Below, piece by piece: positions 1 to 12,075 of a stretch of 64,000 nt of DNA. Position 1 is the first letter of the stretch. The number at the start of each line of letters is the position of its first letter. The stretch spans positions 42,935-106,934 of the forward strand of contig NZ_JAPMLN010000010.1 of the NCBI RefSeq assembly GCF_026410405.1, written 5' to 3'. The position numbers and the translations under genes are program-made. The notes beneath the pieces were generated by a model, which saw only the letters and a list, made by a program, of their open reading frames with translations, ran no database searches and was not told the DNA's origin. The DNA is from Marinicella gelatinilytica. GTDB lineage: Bacteria > Pseudomonadota > Gammaproteobacteria > Xanthomonadales > Marinicellaceae.

Positions 1-1
1 A

Positions 2-1900
2 CCGCTGGTCAGTGTTATTATTCCGGTTTATAACCACTTTCAGCATACCTACCATTGTTTACAGTCAATCAGTGAAATCAGTGATAAAACCGCATTTGAA
101 GTGATTGTGGTGGATGATTGTTCCAATGATGAAACCCAGGAATTAATGCCTTTGGTAACAGGGGCTCGTTATCATCGGCAAGCAAAAAATGGCGGTTTTA
201 TTCGCAGTTGTAACCAGGGGGCACAATTGGCGAAAGGCGATTATTTGTTGTTTTTAAATAATGATACTGAGGTGAGTGATCAATGGCTGGATGCCTTGCT
301 TGATACCTTTACAACACATAAAAATGTGGGTTTAGTCGGCAGTCAATTACGTTATCCCGACGGTCGTTTGCAGGAAGCAGGCGGTATCGTTTTTAGTGAT
401 GCTTCGGGTTGGAATTACGGGCGCTTAGAGTCGCCTGAGCAACCTGAAGTGGCGCATGTGCGCGCGGTTAGTTATTGTAGTGGTGCCAGCATTATGGTGC
501 CAACAGCCTTGTTCAAAAACTTAGGTTATTTTGATGAGCGTTATGTACCGGCTTATTATGAAGACACCGATTTGGCATTTGCGGTTCGTGCCGCCGGTTT
601 ACGGGTGTTGTATCAACCACGCAGTCGGGTGATTCATTTTGAAGGCATTTCATCAGGAACGGATGTAAGCACCGGGGTTAAGAAATACCAAGTTGTTAAC
701 CAACAAAAATTCGCTGATAAGTGGCAACAAGCATTAAAAAGTCAGCCGCCACCGGGAACAGCCATTGAACAAGCCCGTTATCAAGAAACTAAACAGCGAA
801 TTTTAATTGTTGATGCCTGTACCCCGACGCCGGACCAGGATTCAGGTTCTTTGCGGATGCTGAACTTAATTCAAATTGTGCAAGAATTGGGTTTTCACGT
901 CAGTTTTATGCCGGAAAATATGGCGCACTTTGGTGCTTACACTGAACAACTACAACAATTGGGTGTGGAATGCGTTTATGCCCCAACCTACACATCTCCG
1001 GTGGATTATTTAGCCAAAAAAGGCCGCTATTTTTCTTTGGTTATTTTATCGCGTTATTATGTGGCGCAACCCTTATTAAAATGCCTTGCTGATTATGCGC
1101 CTAAAGCAAAGTTATGGTTTGATACCGTTGATTTACATTATCTACGGGAACAGCGCATGGCTGAGTTGGCAAATGATAAACAGGCTTTAAAAACCGCCAA
1201 TCAAACCAAAACTAAGGAGCTGGCGGTGGCCAAAGCTTGCGATTTGACGCTGGTGGTGAGCCCGTATGAGCAGTCAGTTTTGGCAGAAGAATTACCGAAT
1301 CTATCGGTGTCGGTATTATCCAATATCCATGAAATTTACGGCTCTCAAAAAGACTATCAGGAACGGCGTGACATTGTCTTTATGGGTGGTTATCAACACA
1401 CGCCGAATGTGGATGGTATTTGTTGGTTCGTGGATGAAATTTGGCCACAAATTCATGCCGCATTGCCTGATGTGGTTTTGCATATAGTGGGGTCTAAAGC
1501 CCCCGATAAAGTGATCCAGCTGGGTCAGAAGCCGGGAATAAAGTTTCATGGCTTTGTGGAAGACATTGCGCCGCTGATGTCTGATGTGCGGATTGCTGTT
1601 GCGCCGTTACGATTTGGTGCCGGGGTTAAAGGTAAGGTCAATATGTCCATGAGTTACGGTCAGCCGGTGGTGGGTACCACGGTGGCTGTGGAGGGTATGT
1701 ATACCCAACATGAAAAAGATGTTTTGATGGCTGATGATGCCGATGGTTTTGCTCAGCAGGTCATACGTCTTTATCAAGATGAAGACTTATGGCGTGCCTT
1801 GTCAGCCGGTGGGCTGGATAACGTCAAACGTTATTTTTCTTTCAATGCCGCGAAAAACGTGATTGCAGATTTGTTAAAAGATCATTGCTCATTGCGCTAA
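2..1900 (+). CDS. Two-domain glycosyltransferase (GT2 + GT4-like), 5' end outside window
   Basis: The reading frame is open to the first base of the window, so the true start lies upstream; the GTG at 101 is internal to the first domain. The frame from base 2 begins with VSVIIPVYNHF, the beta1 strand of a GT2 (GT-A) fold, followed by IVVDDCSND and the metal-binding NNDTEV. An EDTD motif follows further on. After about residue 230 a second domain starts (RILIVDACTPTPDQDSGS) and continues as a GT-B fold with a GT4-like end (GAGVKGKVNMSMSYGQPVV). It probably transfers two sugars, or acts twice, in polysaccharide, lipopolysaccharide or glycoprotein synthesis on the cytoplasmic side. The acceptor cannot be deduced. 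The next gene starts 59 bases downstream and has an unrelated role. Confidence 0.88.
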   Translation, partial: PLVSVIIPVYNHFQHTYHCLQSISEISDKTAFEVIVVDDCSNDETQELMPLVTGARYHRQAKNGGFIRSCNQGAQLAKGDYLLFLNNDTEVSDQWLDALLDTFTTHKNVGLVGSQLRYPDGRLQEAGGIVFSDASGWNYGRLESPEQPEVAHVRAVSYCSGASIMVPTALFKNLGYFDERYVPAYYEDTDLAFAVRAAGLRVLYQPRSRVIHFEGISSGTDVSTGVKKYQVVNQQKFADKWQQALKSQPPPGTAIEQARYQETKQRILIVDACTPTPDQDSGSLRMLNLIQIVQELGFHVSFMPENMAHFGAYTEQLQQLGVECVYAPTYTSPVDYLAKKGRYFSLVILSRYYVAQPLLKCLADYAPKAKLWFDTVDLHYLREQRMAELANDKQALKTANQTKTKELAVAKACDLTLVVSPYEQSVLAEELPNLSVSVLSNIHEIYGSQKDYQERRDIVFMGGYQHTPNVDGICWFVDEIWPQIHAALPDVVLHIVGSKAPDKVIQLGQKPGIKFHGFVEDIAPLMSDVRIAVAPLRFGAGVKGKVNMSMSYGQPVVGTTVAVEGMYTQHEKDVLMADDADGFAQQVIRLYQDEDLWRALSAGGLDNVKRYFSFNAAKNVIADLLKDHCSLR

Positions 1901-1920
1901 ACTAAACTGATTTTTAACTT

Positions 1921-1944
1921 AACATTCGGTAGAATGTTTAATTT
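1921..1944 (+). terminator. Weak terminator-like hairpin
   Basis: AACATTC, a GGTA loop and GAATGTT form a 7-bp stem just after the glycosyltransferase stop, followed by a short AT-rich tail. The stem is AU-rich and the T run is short, so termination may be inefficient. Confidence 0.3.
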
Positions 1945-1959
1945 GCGTGTGGATAGGGT

Positions 1960-3021
1960 ATGAAGGAACATGTGTCGTTTGTTCTTAAGTCAGTCATTTT
2001 GGGTTTGGCTCTGGGGTTTTTGTATATTTGGTTTTTTGGTTCAAATCTAAAAACAGTTAATCCCGCGGGTTCCGCACCTTTTTCTTATGCGTCTGCCATT
2101 AATCGCATCACCCCGTCGGTGGTGAGTATTTATATTCAAAGCAATGAATTAATCAGAAACCCGGGTGGCGGCGTTTCGCCACAAGCACCTTTTGTTAATA
2201 AAAACTATTTAGGTTCCGGTGTTATCGTTTCAGAAACCGGTCACATTGTGACCAATCGTCATGTGATTGATGATGCCAGGCGAGTGGTGGTGTCTTTGTG
2301 GACTAATGAGCAATTTGAGGCCAGTTTTGTGGGTGCCGATGAGTTCACTGATTTAGCGGTGATCAAGATTGATGCCAAAAATTTGGTGCCGGCCCAATTT
2401 ACCGACAGTGATGCGGCCAATACCGGTGATGTGGTGTTAGCGGTGGGTAATCCCTACGGGCTCAACCAAAGTGCTTCTTTGGGCATTATCAGCGCCACCG
2501 GTCGCCAGGGTTTAAATATCAGTGCCGTTGAAAACTTAATTCAAACAGATGCAGCCATTAACCAAGGTAACTCCGGTGGCGCTTTAATTAATACCCTGGG
2601 TGAGGTGGTGGGAATCAGTACCGCCAGTTATAACCAGATTGGTGCTGAAGGCATTAATTTCGCAATTCCGGCGAATACCGCGGCACAAGTGGTGCAATCG
2701 GTTATTAAATACGGAAAAGTTATCCGTTCGGGGTTGGGTCTCATGTTTTTAGGGGATTATGATCATATGCGTTTTCGCATTCCAAAACCGGACAAAGGCA
2801 TTATGGTCTCTTATGTTGTTCCTAAATCGCCGGCAGAAAAACAAGGCATTCAATCTCGGGATGTCATCACCCATGTTAATAATATTGCAGTGAATTCTTT
2901 TCAGGAATATCGGCAAGCTGCACTGTCATTTACCCTTGACGAAAAAGTAACCTTACGTGGTTTTAATAAAGACGGTGAATTTAGCAAAACATTGGTTGTT
3001 GAATTGCCGACTCAAAATTGA
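1960..3021 (+). CDS. degS: DegS/AlgW-type periplasmic serine protease (HtrA family)
   Basis: A 353-residue HtrA protease with one N-terminal membrane anchor (about residues 8-27) and no cleavable signal. The trypsin-like domain carries His101 (TNRHVIDD), Asp131 (TDLAVIK) and Ser205 (GNSGGAL). A single PDZ domain occupies about residues 255-350. One anchor plus one PDZ is the DegS/AlgW arrangement; DegP and DegQ have two PDZ domains and a signal peptide. In this family the protease senses C-termini of misfolded outer-membrane proteins and cleaves the anti-sigma factor RseA, starting the sigma-E response. The ATG is preceded by a GGATAGGG-like ribosome site. The stop overlaps the start of the MATE gene. 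The sigma-E role is inferred from architecture, because rpoE and rseA are not in the window. Confidence 0.85.
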   Translation: MKEHVSFVLKSVILGLALGFLYIWFFGSNLKTVNPAGSAPFSYASAINRITPSVVSIYIQSNELIRNPGGGVSPQAPFVNKNYLGSGVIVSETGHIVTNRHVIDDARRVVVSLWTNEQFEASFVGADEFTDLAVIKIDAKNLVPAQFTDSDAANTGDVVLAVGNPYGLNQSASLGIISATGRQGLNISAVENLIQTDAAINQGNSGGALINTLGEVVGISTASYNQIGAEGINFAIPANTAAQVVQSVIKYGKVIRSGLGLMFLGDYDHMRFRIPKPDKGIMVSYVVPKSPAEKQGIQSRDVITHVNNIAVNSFQEYRQAALSFTLDEKVTLRGFNKDGEFSKTLVVELPTQN

Positions 3022-4349
3022 TTCCTTACTTTAAACAAATTCACCGCATTGCCTTGCCAATGATGGCGGCCTCCGTGAGTGTGCCGTTATTGGGGGTGGT
3101 GGATACGGCTATTTTGGGGCATTTAGATTCTCCTGAATATCTGGCGGCGGTTAATATCGGCGTCACTGCCATGAATATGTTGATTTGGGGGTTTGGGTTT
3201 TTACGTATGAGTACCGTGGGCTTGGTGGCACAAGCGGCCGGACGCGGTGATTCTCGGCTAAGAGCACATCATTTGGCCCGCGCATTAACAGTGGCCTTAG
3301 CGTTAGGCGTTTTGGTGGTGCTCAGTCAATTTCTGTGGTTACCAGGCTTGTTATGGCTTTTGTCAGACGGAGGTTCGAGTGAAGCTTTGGCGCGTGATTA
3401 TTTAGTTATCCGTTTATGGTCGGTGCCATTTCATTTGTTACTGTTTGTGATAAATGGATATTTTCTGGCAGTTGATCGGGCACGGTTGGTGATGTATCTC
3501 ATGCTGATAAGCCAGGTTGGCAACATGTTGCTCGATTATTTGTTGGTGATGGTGTTTCACTTAGATGTACGCGGTGTGGCTTGGGGCTCTTTAATTAGTC
3601 AAGCTGTGGCTGCTTTGGTGGGTATTGGTTGGTTACTGAATAAAGACTATTTAACCTCTGAATTGTGGCGAAGTCGACGTCAGTGGTGGCAAAAATCACA
3701 ATTACGGGCTTTGTTTAGTTTAAACGGTGATGTGTTTATCCGTACCTTGTGTCTAATGGCGGTGTTTGCCTTAATGACCCGTTTTAGCGCAGAACAAGGC
3801 GCACTTATTCTGGCCACCAATGCAGTTTTACTCAACTTCTTTTATTTAACCTCTTATGCCTTAGATGGCTATGCCCATGCCATTGAGTCCATCAGCGGTC
3901 GTCTTTACGGGCAGAGAGATTGGCAGTCTTTAAATTTAGCGGTGGCTTCAGTCTTTAAAATATCTGCTGGGGTGGCAGTTGTGATGAGCGTATTGTTTAT
4001 AGTTAGCGGTCAGTCTGTGGTGTCTATATTGACCGATTTACCGACAGTCAGAGCGACAGCCAGTGAATATTTGTGGTGGGTATATATATTACCGGTGGCG
4101 GCTATGTTGGGATTTGTTTACGATGGCTTGTGTGTAGGCATTACGGCTTCTAAAATTATGCGAAATGCCATGTTGGTAGCCACTTTATTGGTGTTTTTAC
4201 CCGCATGGTATATCTCTGGTTTATGGTTTGAGCAAGTGGCTGATAATCATCGTTTATGGGCTTCATTTATACTGTTTTTCATTTTTCGTGGTGTCATGAT
4301 GCATGTGTTGTATAAACGCAGCCATAACAACATCACCACAAAAGCTTAA
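3018..4349 (+). CDS. MATE-family efflux transporter (DinF-like)
   Basis: A 443-residue polytopic membrane protein with about 12 predicted membrane segments. The N-terminus HRIALPMMAASVSVPLLGVV, followed by DTAILGHL, is typical of the DinF branch of the MATE family. These proteins export cationic compounds in exchange for H+ or Na+. The start is a TTG whose last two bases overlap the TGA stop of the protease gene (TTGA), so the two are probably translationally coupled. No ATG lies near the correct N-terminus. The substrate cannot be predicted. Confidence 0.85.
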   Translation: MIPYFKQIHRIALPMMAASVSVPLLGVVDTAILGHLDSPEYLAAVNIGVTAMNMLIWGFGFLRMSTVGLVAQAAGRGDSRLRAHHLARALTVALALGVLVVLSQFLWLPGLLWLLSDGGSSEALARDYLVIRLWSVPFHLLLFVINGYFLAVDRARLVMYLMLISQVGNMLLDYLLVMVFHLDVRGVAWGSLISQAVAALVGIGWLLNKDYLTSELWRSRRQWWQKSQLRALFSLNGDVFIRTLCLMAVFALMTRFSAEQGALILATNAVLLNFFYLTSYALDGYAHAIESISGRLYGQRDWQSLNLAVASVFKISAGVAVVMSVLFIVSGQSVVSILTDLPTVRATASEYLWWVYILPVAAMLGFVYDGLCVGITASKIMRNAMLVATLLVFLPAWYISGLWFEQVADNHRLWASFILFFIFRGVMMHVLYKRSHNNITTKA

Positions 4350-4412
4350 TTTTCTGTGGTTAAAAAATAGAAATTTGCTAAAATTTTTACATTTTAAGGA
4401 ACAAGTCGACTG

Positions 4413-6572
4413 ATGACTGGATTGACACGTGTTTTATTAATTATTGGCTGCTTGTATGGCTGTCTGGCGGTAGCGGCTGAGACTCGACCAAAAGTTGGGT
4501 TGGTATTATCCGGTGGTGGTGCACGTGGTATTGCTCATGTGGGTGTCATTAAAGCTTTGCATGAAAAACAAATTCCCATTGACTACATTGCCGGCACATC
4601 CATGGGTGCCATTGTCGGCGGTTTATATGCAATTGGCATGGCACCGGATGACTTAGAATGGGCGGTCAAATCAGTGGATTGGGACAAGGCCATCAATCCC
4701 GGCAGTCCGCGGGTGTTGAAAAATTACCGACAAAAGCAGGAAGAAAAAGACTACTTTACCGAATTAGAAATAGGCATTTCTAAAGAAGGCGCTAAATCAA
4801 ATGTTGGGCTGGTCGGCGATCATCGGGTGATGCTGGAGTTACAACGGCTTGTGGGTAACTTTAATGTTCAAGATTTTGATGATTTCCCGATTCCATTTCG
4901 AGCAGTAGCAACGGATTTGAATGCCGGTGAGCCTTATGTGATGGATCATGGCGATTTAGCGATTGCAATGCGTGCATCGATGGCTGTTCCTTTGGTATTT
5001 GGGCCGGTAAAGCATCAAGACCGCTATTTGGTGGATGGCGGTATTTTAAATAATTTGCCCGTTGATGTGGCTAAAGCCATGGGTGCGGATATCGTAATTG
5101 CGGTAAATATTTCATCGCCATTGGGTCAAGTTGATGACAAGTCATCGGTGGTTTTGGTGACCTATCAAAGTATTGACGTGGCTTTGGTGCAAAACACCAA
5201 GGAATCTGAAAAATTAGCTGATATTGTTATTAAGCCGGCATTAAAAAACATACTGCCAAACATGTTTAATCGAACAGACGACATGATTAATGATGGTTAT
5301 TTGGCCACTTATGCCCAATCTGAACAGTTAGCCGGTTTGGCGTTGTCAGATTATGAGTATTTGACCTATTTAGAAAGTCGTAATTTTTTACCCAGAGAAA
5401 TTCCAAGTCGCATACAGTTTGTTCGTTTTGAAGGCAATAATCGAACCGCAACAGAGCGTCTTCGGGAACATGCCTCAGCGATAATGGGTAAGGATTTTCA
5501 GGCCGGTTTGGTTCAGGATTTTGTGGATCAAGTGGTGGCTTCAGAACCTGATATTCAGAATATTACTTATAAAGTTGTTGAGGACAATAATCAGCGGGGT
5601 ATTCTATTAAAGGTACAAGAAAAACGATGGGGGCCGGATTATTTGCGTTTTGGTTTGAAAGTGGCAGATGATTTTGATTCCAATACCCGTATCTCTTTAT
5701 TGGTTCGACATCAGCGTTTTAATATTAATTCGAAAGGCGGACATTGGACCAATGATATCAGTATTGGCTCAGTATTGGCGTGGGAATCGGAACTGTATCA
5801 ACCGATAGATTTTAGTAATGAATATTTTGCCACCTTTAATGTGGAGGCTGTTAAGGACACTAAACGACTATACCAAGGCTTGGATGCTGTTGGTGAATAT
5901 GATCATAAGAGATATGGAATGGGGCTTAATATTGGTTACAACCCTACGCGTAACAGTGAATTGCGTGCCGGTTTATGGTTTAAAGATGAAAGTGTTACGC
6001 CGGTGATTAATGATTTAAGTTTTCAGACTGCTGTTGATGATACGGTTGGGGTTAAAATTAATTATGGCATTGATACCTTAGAAAAGACCATTGCCCCACG
6101 CTATGGTTATGATTTGCAAACTGAAGTGGGTGTTTTTGATCGTGTTCAGTATCTGAGTTTTGATGGTTTTAGACGATTTCCTTTATTTGAAAATTCTGCA
6201 GCGCATTTGCGTTTTAAATTTGATTTTACTGATTTGGTTGATGATAACGAGTATTTTAAAGCCTATGGTGGGGTGGATGATTTTGCCGGTTATCCGACAG
6301 ATTCTTTATTGGGTTTAAACATGTTTGTTATGGAAGCCGGTTGGTTTACCGGTTTGGATCAGATTATTTTACCGGTGTTAGGCTCGCCTGACCTAACCGT
6401 TAAAGCGCACTGGGGAAATGTGTGGCAGCGTCATATAAGTGTTGAAGATATGCTGTATGGTTTCTCGGCAGGAATTTCTTTTGATGTACAAAACAATGTT
6501 TTGTATTTAGGCAGCGGCTATAGCCGCGATGGCGATTTACGCTTTTATTTGCGTGTAGGTACCGGTTTTTAG
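4413..6572 (+). CDS. Patatin-like phospholipase with BamA-type barrel (PlpD-like, type Vd secretion)
   Basis: 719 residues. A signal peptide (about residues 1-22) precedes a patatin domain with the oxyanion loop GGGARG (34-39), nucleophile Ser63 in GTSMG and Asp208 in VDGG, forming the catalytic Ser-Asp dyad. A POTRA-like segment spans about 330-405 and a C-terminal 16-strand Omp85-type barrel about 410-719, ending in Phe as outer-membrane proteins do. This is the order in Pseudomonas PlpD, a type Vd autotransporter: the barrel sits in the outer membrane and the lipase is displayed or released. RBS AAGGAA lies upstream of the ATG. It is probably a phospholipase A; whether the lipase domain crosses the membrane is unknown here. 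Confidence 0.88.
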   Translation: MTGLTRVLLIIGCLYGCLAVAAETRPKVGLVLSGGGARGIAHVGVIKALHEKQIPIDYIAGTSMGAIVGGLYAIGMAPDDLEWAVKSVDWDKAINPGSPRVLKNYRQKQEEKDYFTELEIGISKEGAKSNVGLVGDHRVMLELQRLVGNFNVQDFDDFPIPFRAVATDLNAGEPYVMDHGDLAIAMRASMAVPLVFGPVKHQDRYLVDGGILNNLPVDVAKAMGADIVIAVNISSPLGQVDDKSSVVLVTYQSIDVALVQNTKESEKLADIVIKPALKNILPNMFNRTDDMINDGYLATYAQSEQLAGLALSDYEYLTYLESRNFLPREIPSRIQFVRFEGNNRTATERLREHASAIMGKDFQAGLVQDFVDQVVASEPDIQNITYKVVEDNNQRGILLKVQEKRWGPDYLRFGLKVADDFDSNTRISLLVRHQRFNINSKGGHWTNDISIGSVLAWESELYQPIDFSNEYFATFNVEAVKDTKRLYQGLDAVGEYDHKRYGMGLNIGYNPTRNSELRAGLWFKDESVTPVINDLSFQTAVDDTVGVKINYGIDTLEKTIAPRYGYDLQTEVGVFDRVQYLSFDGFRRFPLFENSAAHLRFKFDFTDLVDDNEYFKAYGGVDDFAGYPTDSLLGLNMFVMEAGWFTGLDQIILPVLGSPDLTVKAHWGNVWQRHISVEDMLYGFSAGISFDVQNNVLYLGSGYSRDGDLRFYLRVGTGF

Positions 6573-6671
6573 GGTAAATCAGCTGTTTTTAGATAAAAAT
6601 GTGAACCGGTTTCTCTAATCTTAACGCTTCTCTTGCTACACTTTGAGCTACTCTTTTAAAGAGAAAGCGAA

Positions 6672-9073
<2,402 letters not shown>

Positions 9074-9697
9074 TTATTTTTCGGAGTCCAGATTGGCCTC
9101 AAAAATACGCATCTCTTCCCGCATCGAGGCAATCCGTTGGCGGGAAAAAGTGCTGTGATTTTCATCGGTTAAGGTGCCGCCAAGTAGCTCTTCCATGCGT
9201 TTGGCCACGGGGAATAAGGTGTCCCAAAGGTCTAAAGCATCCATTTCACCGGGCAACGTCATGATAAAAACCAGGCCACTGGTTCGCATATCCACATCAA
9301 AAACCCCGGGTTTCAGCATATTGGCGACTAAAAATAAAACCTTTTTTTCACTGCCTAAACGCCGGTAGCGGTAAAACAAGTGATCATCGCCGTATTCCAA
9401 ACCGGCTTTATTGGCAGCATCTTTGATTTGATGCCAGTCAAACTGTAGGCCATCTTTGGCGTGGAGAAACAAAGTGATGATTTTCTTTGTGGATTTAACA
9501 GGGGTATCTGCAGAATCGGTTTTCGATGGTTTCACTGCAGGACTTTCAAGACCCAAATCCGGATCAATATGAAACAGTTCGTCACTGTTGACATTAATAT
9601 CATTAGGCCGAGCTGATTTGGTGTGAAAATAATAAATCAGCACCAAAACAATAACTCCAATAAGACCAATAATAAGGCGCAGTTCCCAGGGTGACAC
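9074..9697 (-). CDS. zipA: Cell division protein ZipA
   Basis: 207 residues. One N-terminal membrane helix (LIIGLIGVIVLVLIYY), a short acidic linker, and a C-terminal FtsZ-binding ZipA domain (about residues 75-200, with FDVDMRTSGLVFIMTLPG). ZipA anchors the FtsZ ring to the inner membrane. The linker is short; E. coli ZipA has 328 residues with a long P/Q-rich linker. The start is GTG; no ATG fits, and the first residues match the ZipA pattern of a helix directly at the N-terminus. smc, often next to zipA, is not adjacent here. Confidence 0.9.
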   Translation of the reverse strand: MSPWELRLIIGLIGVIVLVLIYYFHTKSARPNDINVNSDELFHIDPDLGLESPAVKPSKTDSADTPVKSTKKIITLFLHAKDGLQFDWHQIKDAANKAGLEYGDDHLFYRYRRLGSEKKVLFLVANMLKPGVFDVDMRTSGLVFIMTLPGEMDALDLWDTLFPVAKRMEELLGGTLTDENHSTFSRQRIASMREEMRIFEANLDSEK

Positions 9698-10002
9698 GGT
9701 GACGTTTTAATCCGAGATAAGAAAAGAGAATCATACAAAATCAAAGCCTTTTGTTCAAGCGTGATGGTGGTATTGACTGACAAATTTTGATTGTTGTAAA
9801 CAAAGGTAGGGTGGCGCTCACTATTAATATTCAATATAGCTTAATAAAAACCATAAATAGCCACTATTCGGTTAAAAATTCGTTAAAAAAATCGTCATCA
9901 CAGAGGGCTATTGTTAAAAATGAGAAATAGGTCACAGAAATATGTTAGAAGACAAATATTGAAATGATTATAGTATGAAGATTAAATTTTTGGAGTTTAA
10001 AG
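9698..10002. other. Intergenic region between divergent zipA and beta-helix genes
   Basis: About 305 bases, AT-rich, holding the divergent promoters. A TGGAG ribosome site lies 7 bases before the ATG at 10003. I see no convincing -35/-10 pair, hairpin or small gene. Confidence 0.5.
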
Positions 10003-11943
10003 ATGATTATAAAAAAATTAATGGTGTTGGGTTTTATGACATCAGGTCTGTCTATGGCCGGGGATTTTACTTTAAATGCAGATGATTTAAGTCACTTTAC
10101 AGCCAGTGACAGAGAAGTCATTATTGCAGCTTATCCTGAACTGGTTGACAAAAACGTTACTCAGGGTGCGGCTGTGGTGGCAACCATCGGTTTCAGCAGT
10201 AATTGTACTTTTAATGCATCTGTTCGAACAACACCCATTCAGGATGCAATCGATTTTACAATAAACACCTATACAGAGCTACGCCTGGTTGAGGGCGTGT
10301 ATGACGAGGAAAATATTACGCTTAATGATCGTGACATGGTGATTAAAGGGGGCTATGCCAGTTGTCCAGACGCTGCCAATAATATTCAGACCAGTCCAAA
10401 TTCCTTAAATACCATTATTCAATCGAGTACTGATTCAAATCCGGTATTTCGCATCGATGGAAACACCGGTAGAAACTTTATAACCTTGCAAAATTTAGCC
10501 ATCAAAAACAGTGGTGCCAGCAATTGGTATGGCGGGGCAATCCGTATCAATAGTGCGAATGCTTCTATATCACTTTATAAAATAGCGCTGAGTAACAACA
10601 CTGCTTGGAAGGGTGGCGCCATAGGAATTACCGGTAATGGTGGTGACATGAACGTGAATTTAAGACAGGTGCAAATGAATGCTAATCAGGCTGAAGCCGG
10701 TGGTGGTATTTATTGTCGCAATCCCAATGCTCAAATCAATATTTTTGACAGTGATGGTTTGGAACATGGTATATACAGTAATACGGCCACAGCCGGAAGT
10801 GGTGGCGGTATTTTGCTGGAAAACGGTTGTGAGATGATTACCTATCAAGGCAGTCAGGATGTACAGCTTTTTGGCAGTGATATGCGTGGTATCAACTTTA
10901 ACACAGCGACGGAACATGGTGGTGGTATTGCCATTATGGGTGGTGCCAAAGCCACATTGCGAGGACGGAATAGTTGTTTTCCTCTGAATAATAATTGGAT
11001 ATGTCTATCGGGTAACAATGATGAGCCGGTCAGTATGTTATTTAACTTTGCCAATTACGACGATAATGGTCTCGGTAATGGCGGCGCAGTTTATGTGGAT
11101 GGCGTGGGCAGCGAACTGGTTGCTGAAAATGTCTACATGATGGCGAACATGGCCTTTGATGGTGGTGCTGTTGCGGCTGAAAATGGTGCGACAGTGACCA
11201 TAAAAAGTGCCTTTGAAAATGAAGCGGGTGCCATTGGTTGTTGGAATCCAGGTGCTTGTGTTGATTTGAATACTAATTTTGCAACCAGTGTAGGTGGTGG
11301 ATTGTATGCGGCCACGGGTGCAGATATTGATGTTGCTAACAGCGCGTTAAGAGGTCATCGAGCAACCGCCGGTGTGGTGGGGTATGCCCGTGATAGTGGC
11401 AGTAAAATAAAATTTGAGGGCAGTGTATTCTTTAATAATGGCAGTAATGGAACCGGTAATTACAACGACACTTATCTGTTTAGAGCCTTTCAATCTTCAG
11501 AGATATTGATTTATTATTCAACAATCGGTGAGAACCAGTCTACGTCTCGAATAATAGGTAATAATGATGCCCGTGTGGGCTTAGCGAACAGTATTGTCTA
11601 TGATCCTGATGGTGTGGATATTTACTTAGAATCAGGCAATAATAATCCCACACGTTTTATGGACTGTCTGATTCTTCATGAGGATCAGTCTGTAGTAGCA
11701 ACCCGTAAATTTACGTCCGATCCTATGTTTATGGATACCGGCAATCAAGATTATCGTCTTAAGGATGGTTCGCCCGGTATTGATATGTGTAATCAACAAT
11801 GGGTTTCACCTTTATTTCCGGATATGTTGGGAAGTGACAGGCCTGTTGATTTACCGGAATACACCAATTTGTACGGGGCTGAAGATGTAGGCGCTTATGA
11901 AGCCACGGCCACAGACATAATCTTTAAAGATGATTTCGAATAA
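10003..11943 (+). CDS. Secreted right-handed beta-helix protein with C-terminal IFKDDFE tail
   Basis: 646 residues. The signal peptide is about residues 1-19 (SGLSMAG). The body has many short Gly/Asn-rich repeats (GGAIRI, GGAIGI, GGGIYC, GGGILL, GGGIAI, GGAVYV, GGAVAA, GGGLYA) spaced about 20-40 residues apart, the pattern of parallel beta-helix or polymorphic-outer-membrane-protein repeats. The protein ends in TDIIFKDDFE, with no transmembrane helix or basic cluster, so this is not a PEP-CTERM tail. It is probably displayed or secreted and may bind or degrade polysaccharide; no catalytic residues can be assigned. A strong terminator follows, then a duplication scar. Confidence 0.8.
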   Translation: MIIKKLMVLGFMTSGLSMAGDFTLNADDLSHFTASDREVIIAAYPELVDKNVTQGAAVVATIGFSSNCTFNASVRTTPIQDAIDFTINTYTELRLVEGVYDEENITLNDRDMVIKGGYASCPDAANNIQTSPNSLNTIIQSSTDSNPVFRIDGNTGRNFITLQNLAIKNSGASNWYGGAIRINSANASISLYKIALSNNTAWKGGAIGITGNGGDMNVNLRQVQMNANQAEAGGGIYCRNPNAQINIFDSDGLEHGIYSNTATAGSGGGILLENGCEMITYQGSQDVQLFGSDMRGINFNTATEHGGGIAIMGGAKATLRGRNSCFPLNNNWICLSGNNDEPVSMLFNFANYDDNGLGNGGAVYVDGVGSELVAENVYMMANMAFDGGAVAAENGATVTIKSAFENEAGAIGCWNPGACVDLNTNFATSVGGGLYAATGADIDVANSALRGHRATAGVVGYARDSGSKIKFEGSVFFNNGSNGTGNYNDTYLFRAFQSSEILIYYSTIGENQSTSRIIGNNDARVGLANSIVYDPDGVDIYLESGNNNPTRFMDCLILHEDQSVVATRKFTSDPMFMDTGNQDYRLKDGSPGIDMCNQQWVSPLFPDMLGSDRPVDLPEYTNLYGAEDVGAYEATATDIIFKDDFE

Positions 11944-11970
11944 CCTTTAAAGTTCATTCTCTGAAAAAAG

Positions 11971-11994
11971 CCCCGAATTAATTCGGGGTTTTTT
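11971..11994 (+). terminator. Rho-independent terminator of the beta-helix gene
   Basis: A perfect 18-bp palindrome, CCCCGAATTAATTCGGGG, is followed by six T. It is preceded by AAAAAAG, so it can also work on the minus strand. Confidence 0.85.
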
Positions 11995-12075
11995 ATTTAA
12001 GCTCAGTTTTTAAAGCCGCGATTTTTTTGTTTTTGGTTTTAAGCGTTGAACTGACTTATGTCATCATAAATCTAG
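11995..12075 (-). pseudogene. Decayed duplicate of the rep 3' end
   Basis: Read on the minus strand this stretch aligns with the last codons of the intact rep gene at 12197-12290. The remnant decodes as FMMT, stop, VSSTLKTKNKKIAALKTELK, stop, against FMMAPDNPAHKAKTKQNFAA followed by LKAQLNQNP in rep. Bases such as TTTTTAAAGC.GCG and CATCATAAATC are shared. The copy has an in-frame stop and a two-codon deletion. It lies beside its own terminator, just as the real rep end does. Confidence 0.7.

Noticed and set aside
9959..9987. TTGAAA-N17-TTAAAT as promoter of the beta-helix gene
   Set aside because: The implied start would fall on the ribosome site, leaving the mRNA without a proper leader.
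11914..11943. PEP-CTERM or LPXTG-type anchoring signal at the end of the beta-helix protein
   Set aside because: No membrane helix, no basic cluster and no LPXTG motif precede the end.
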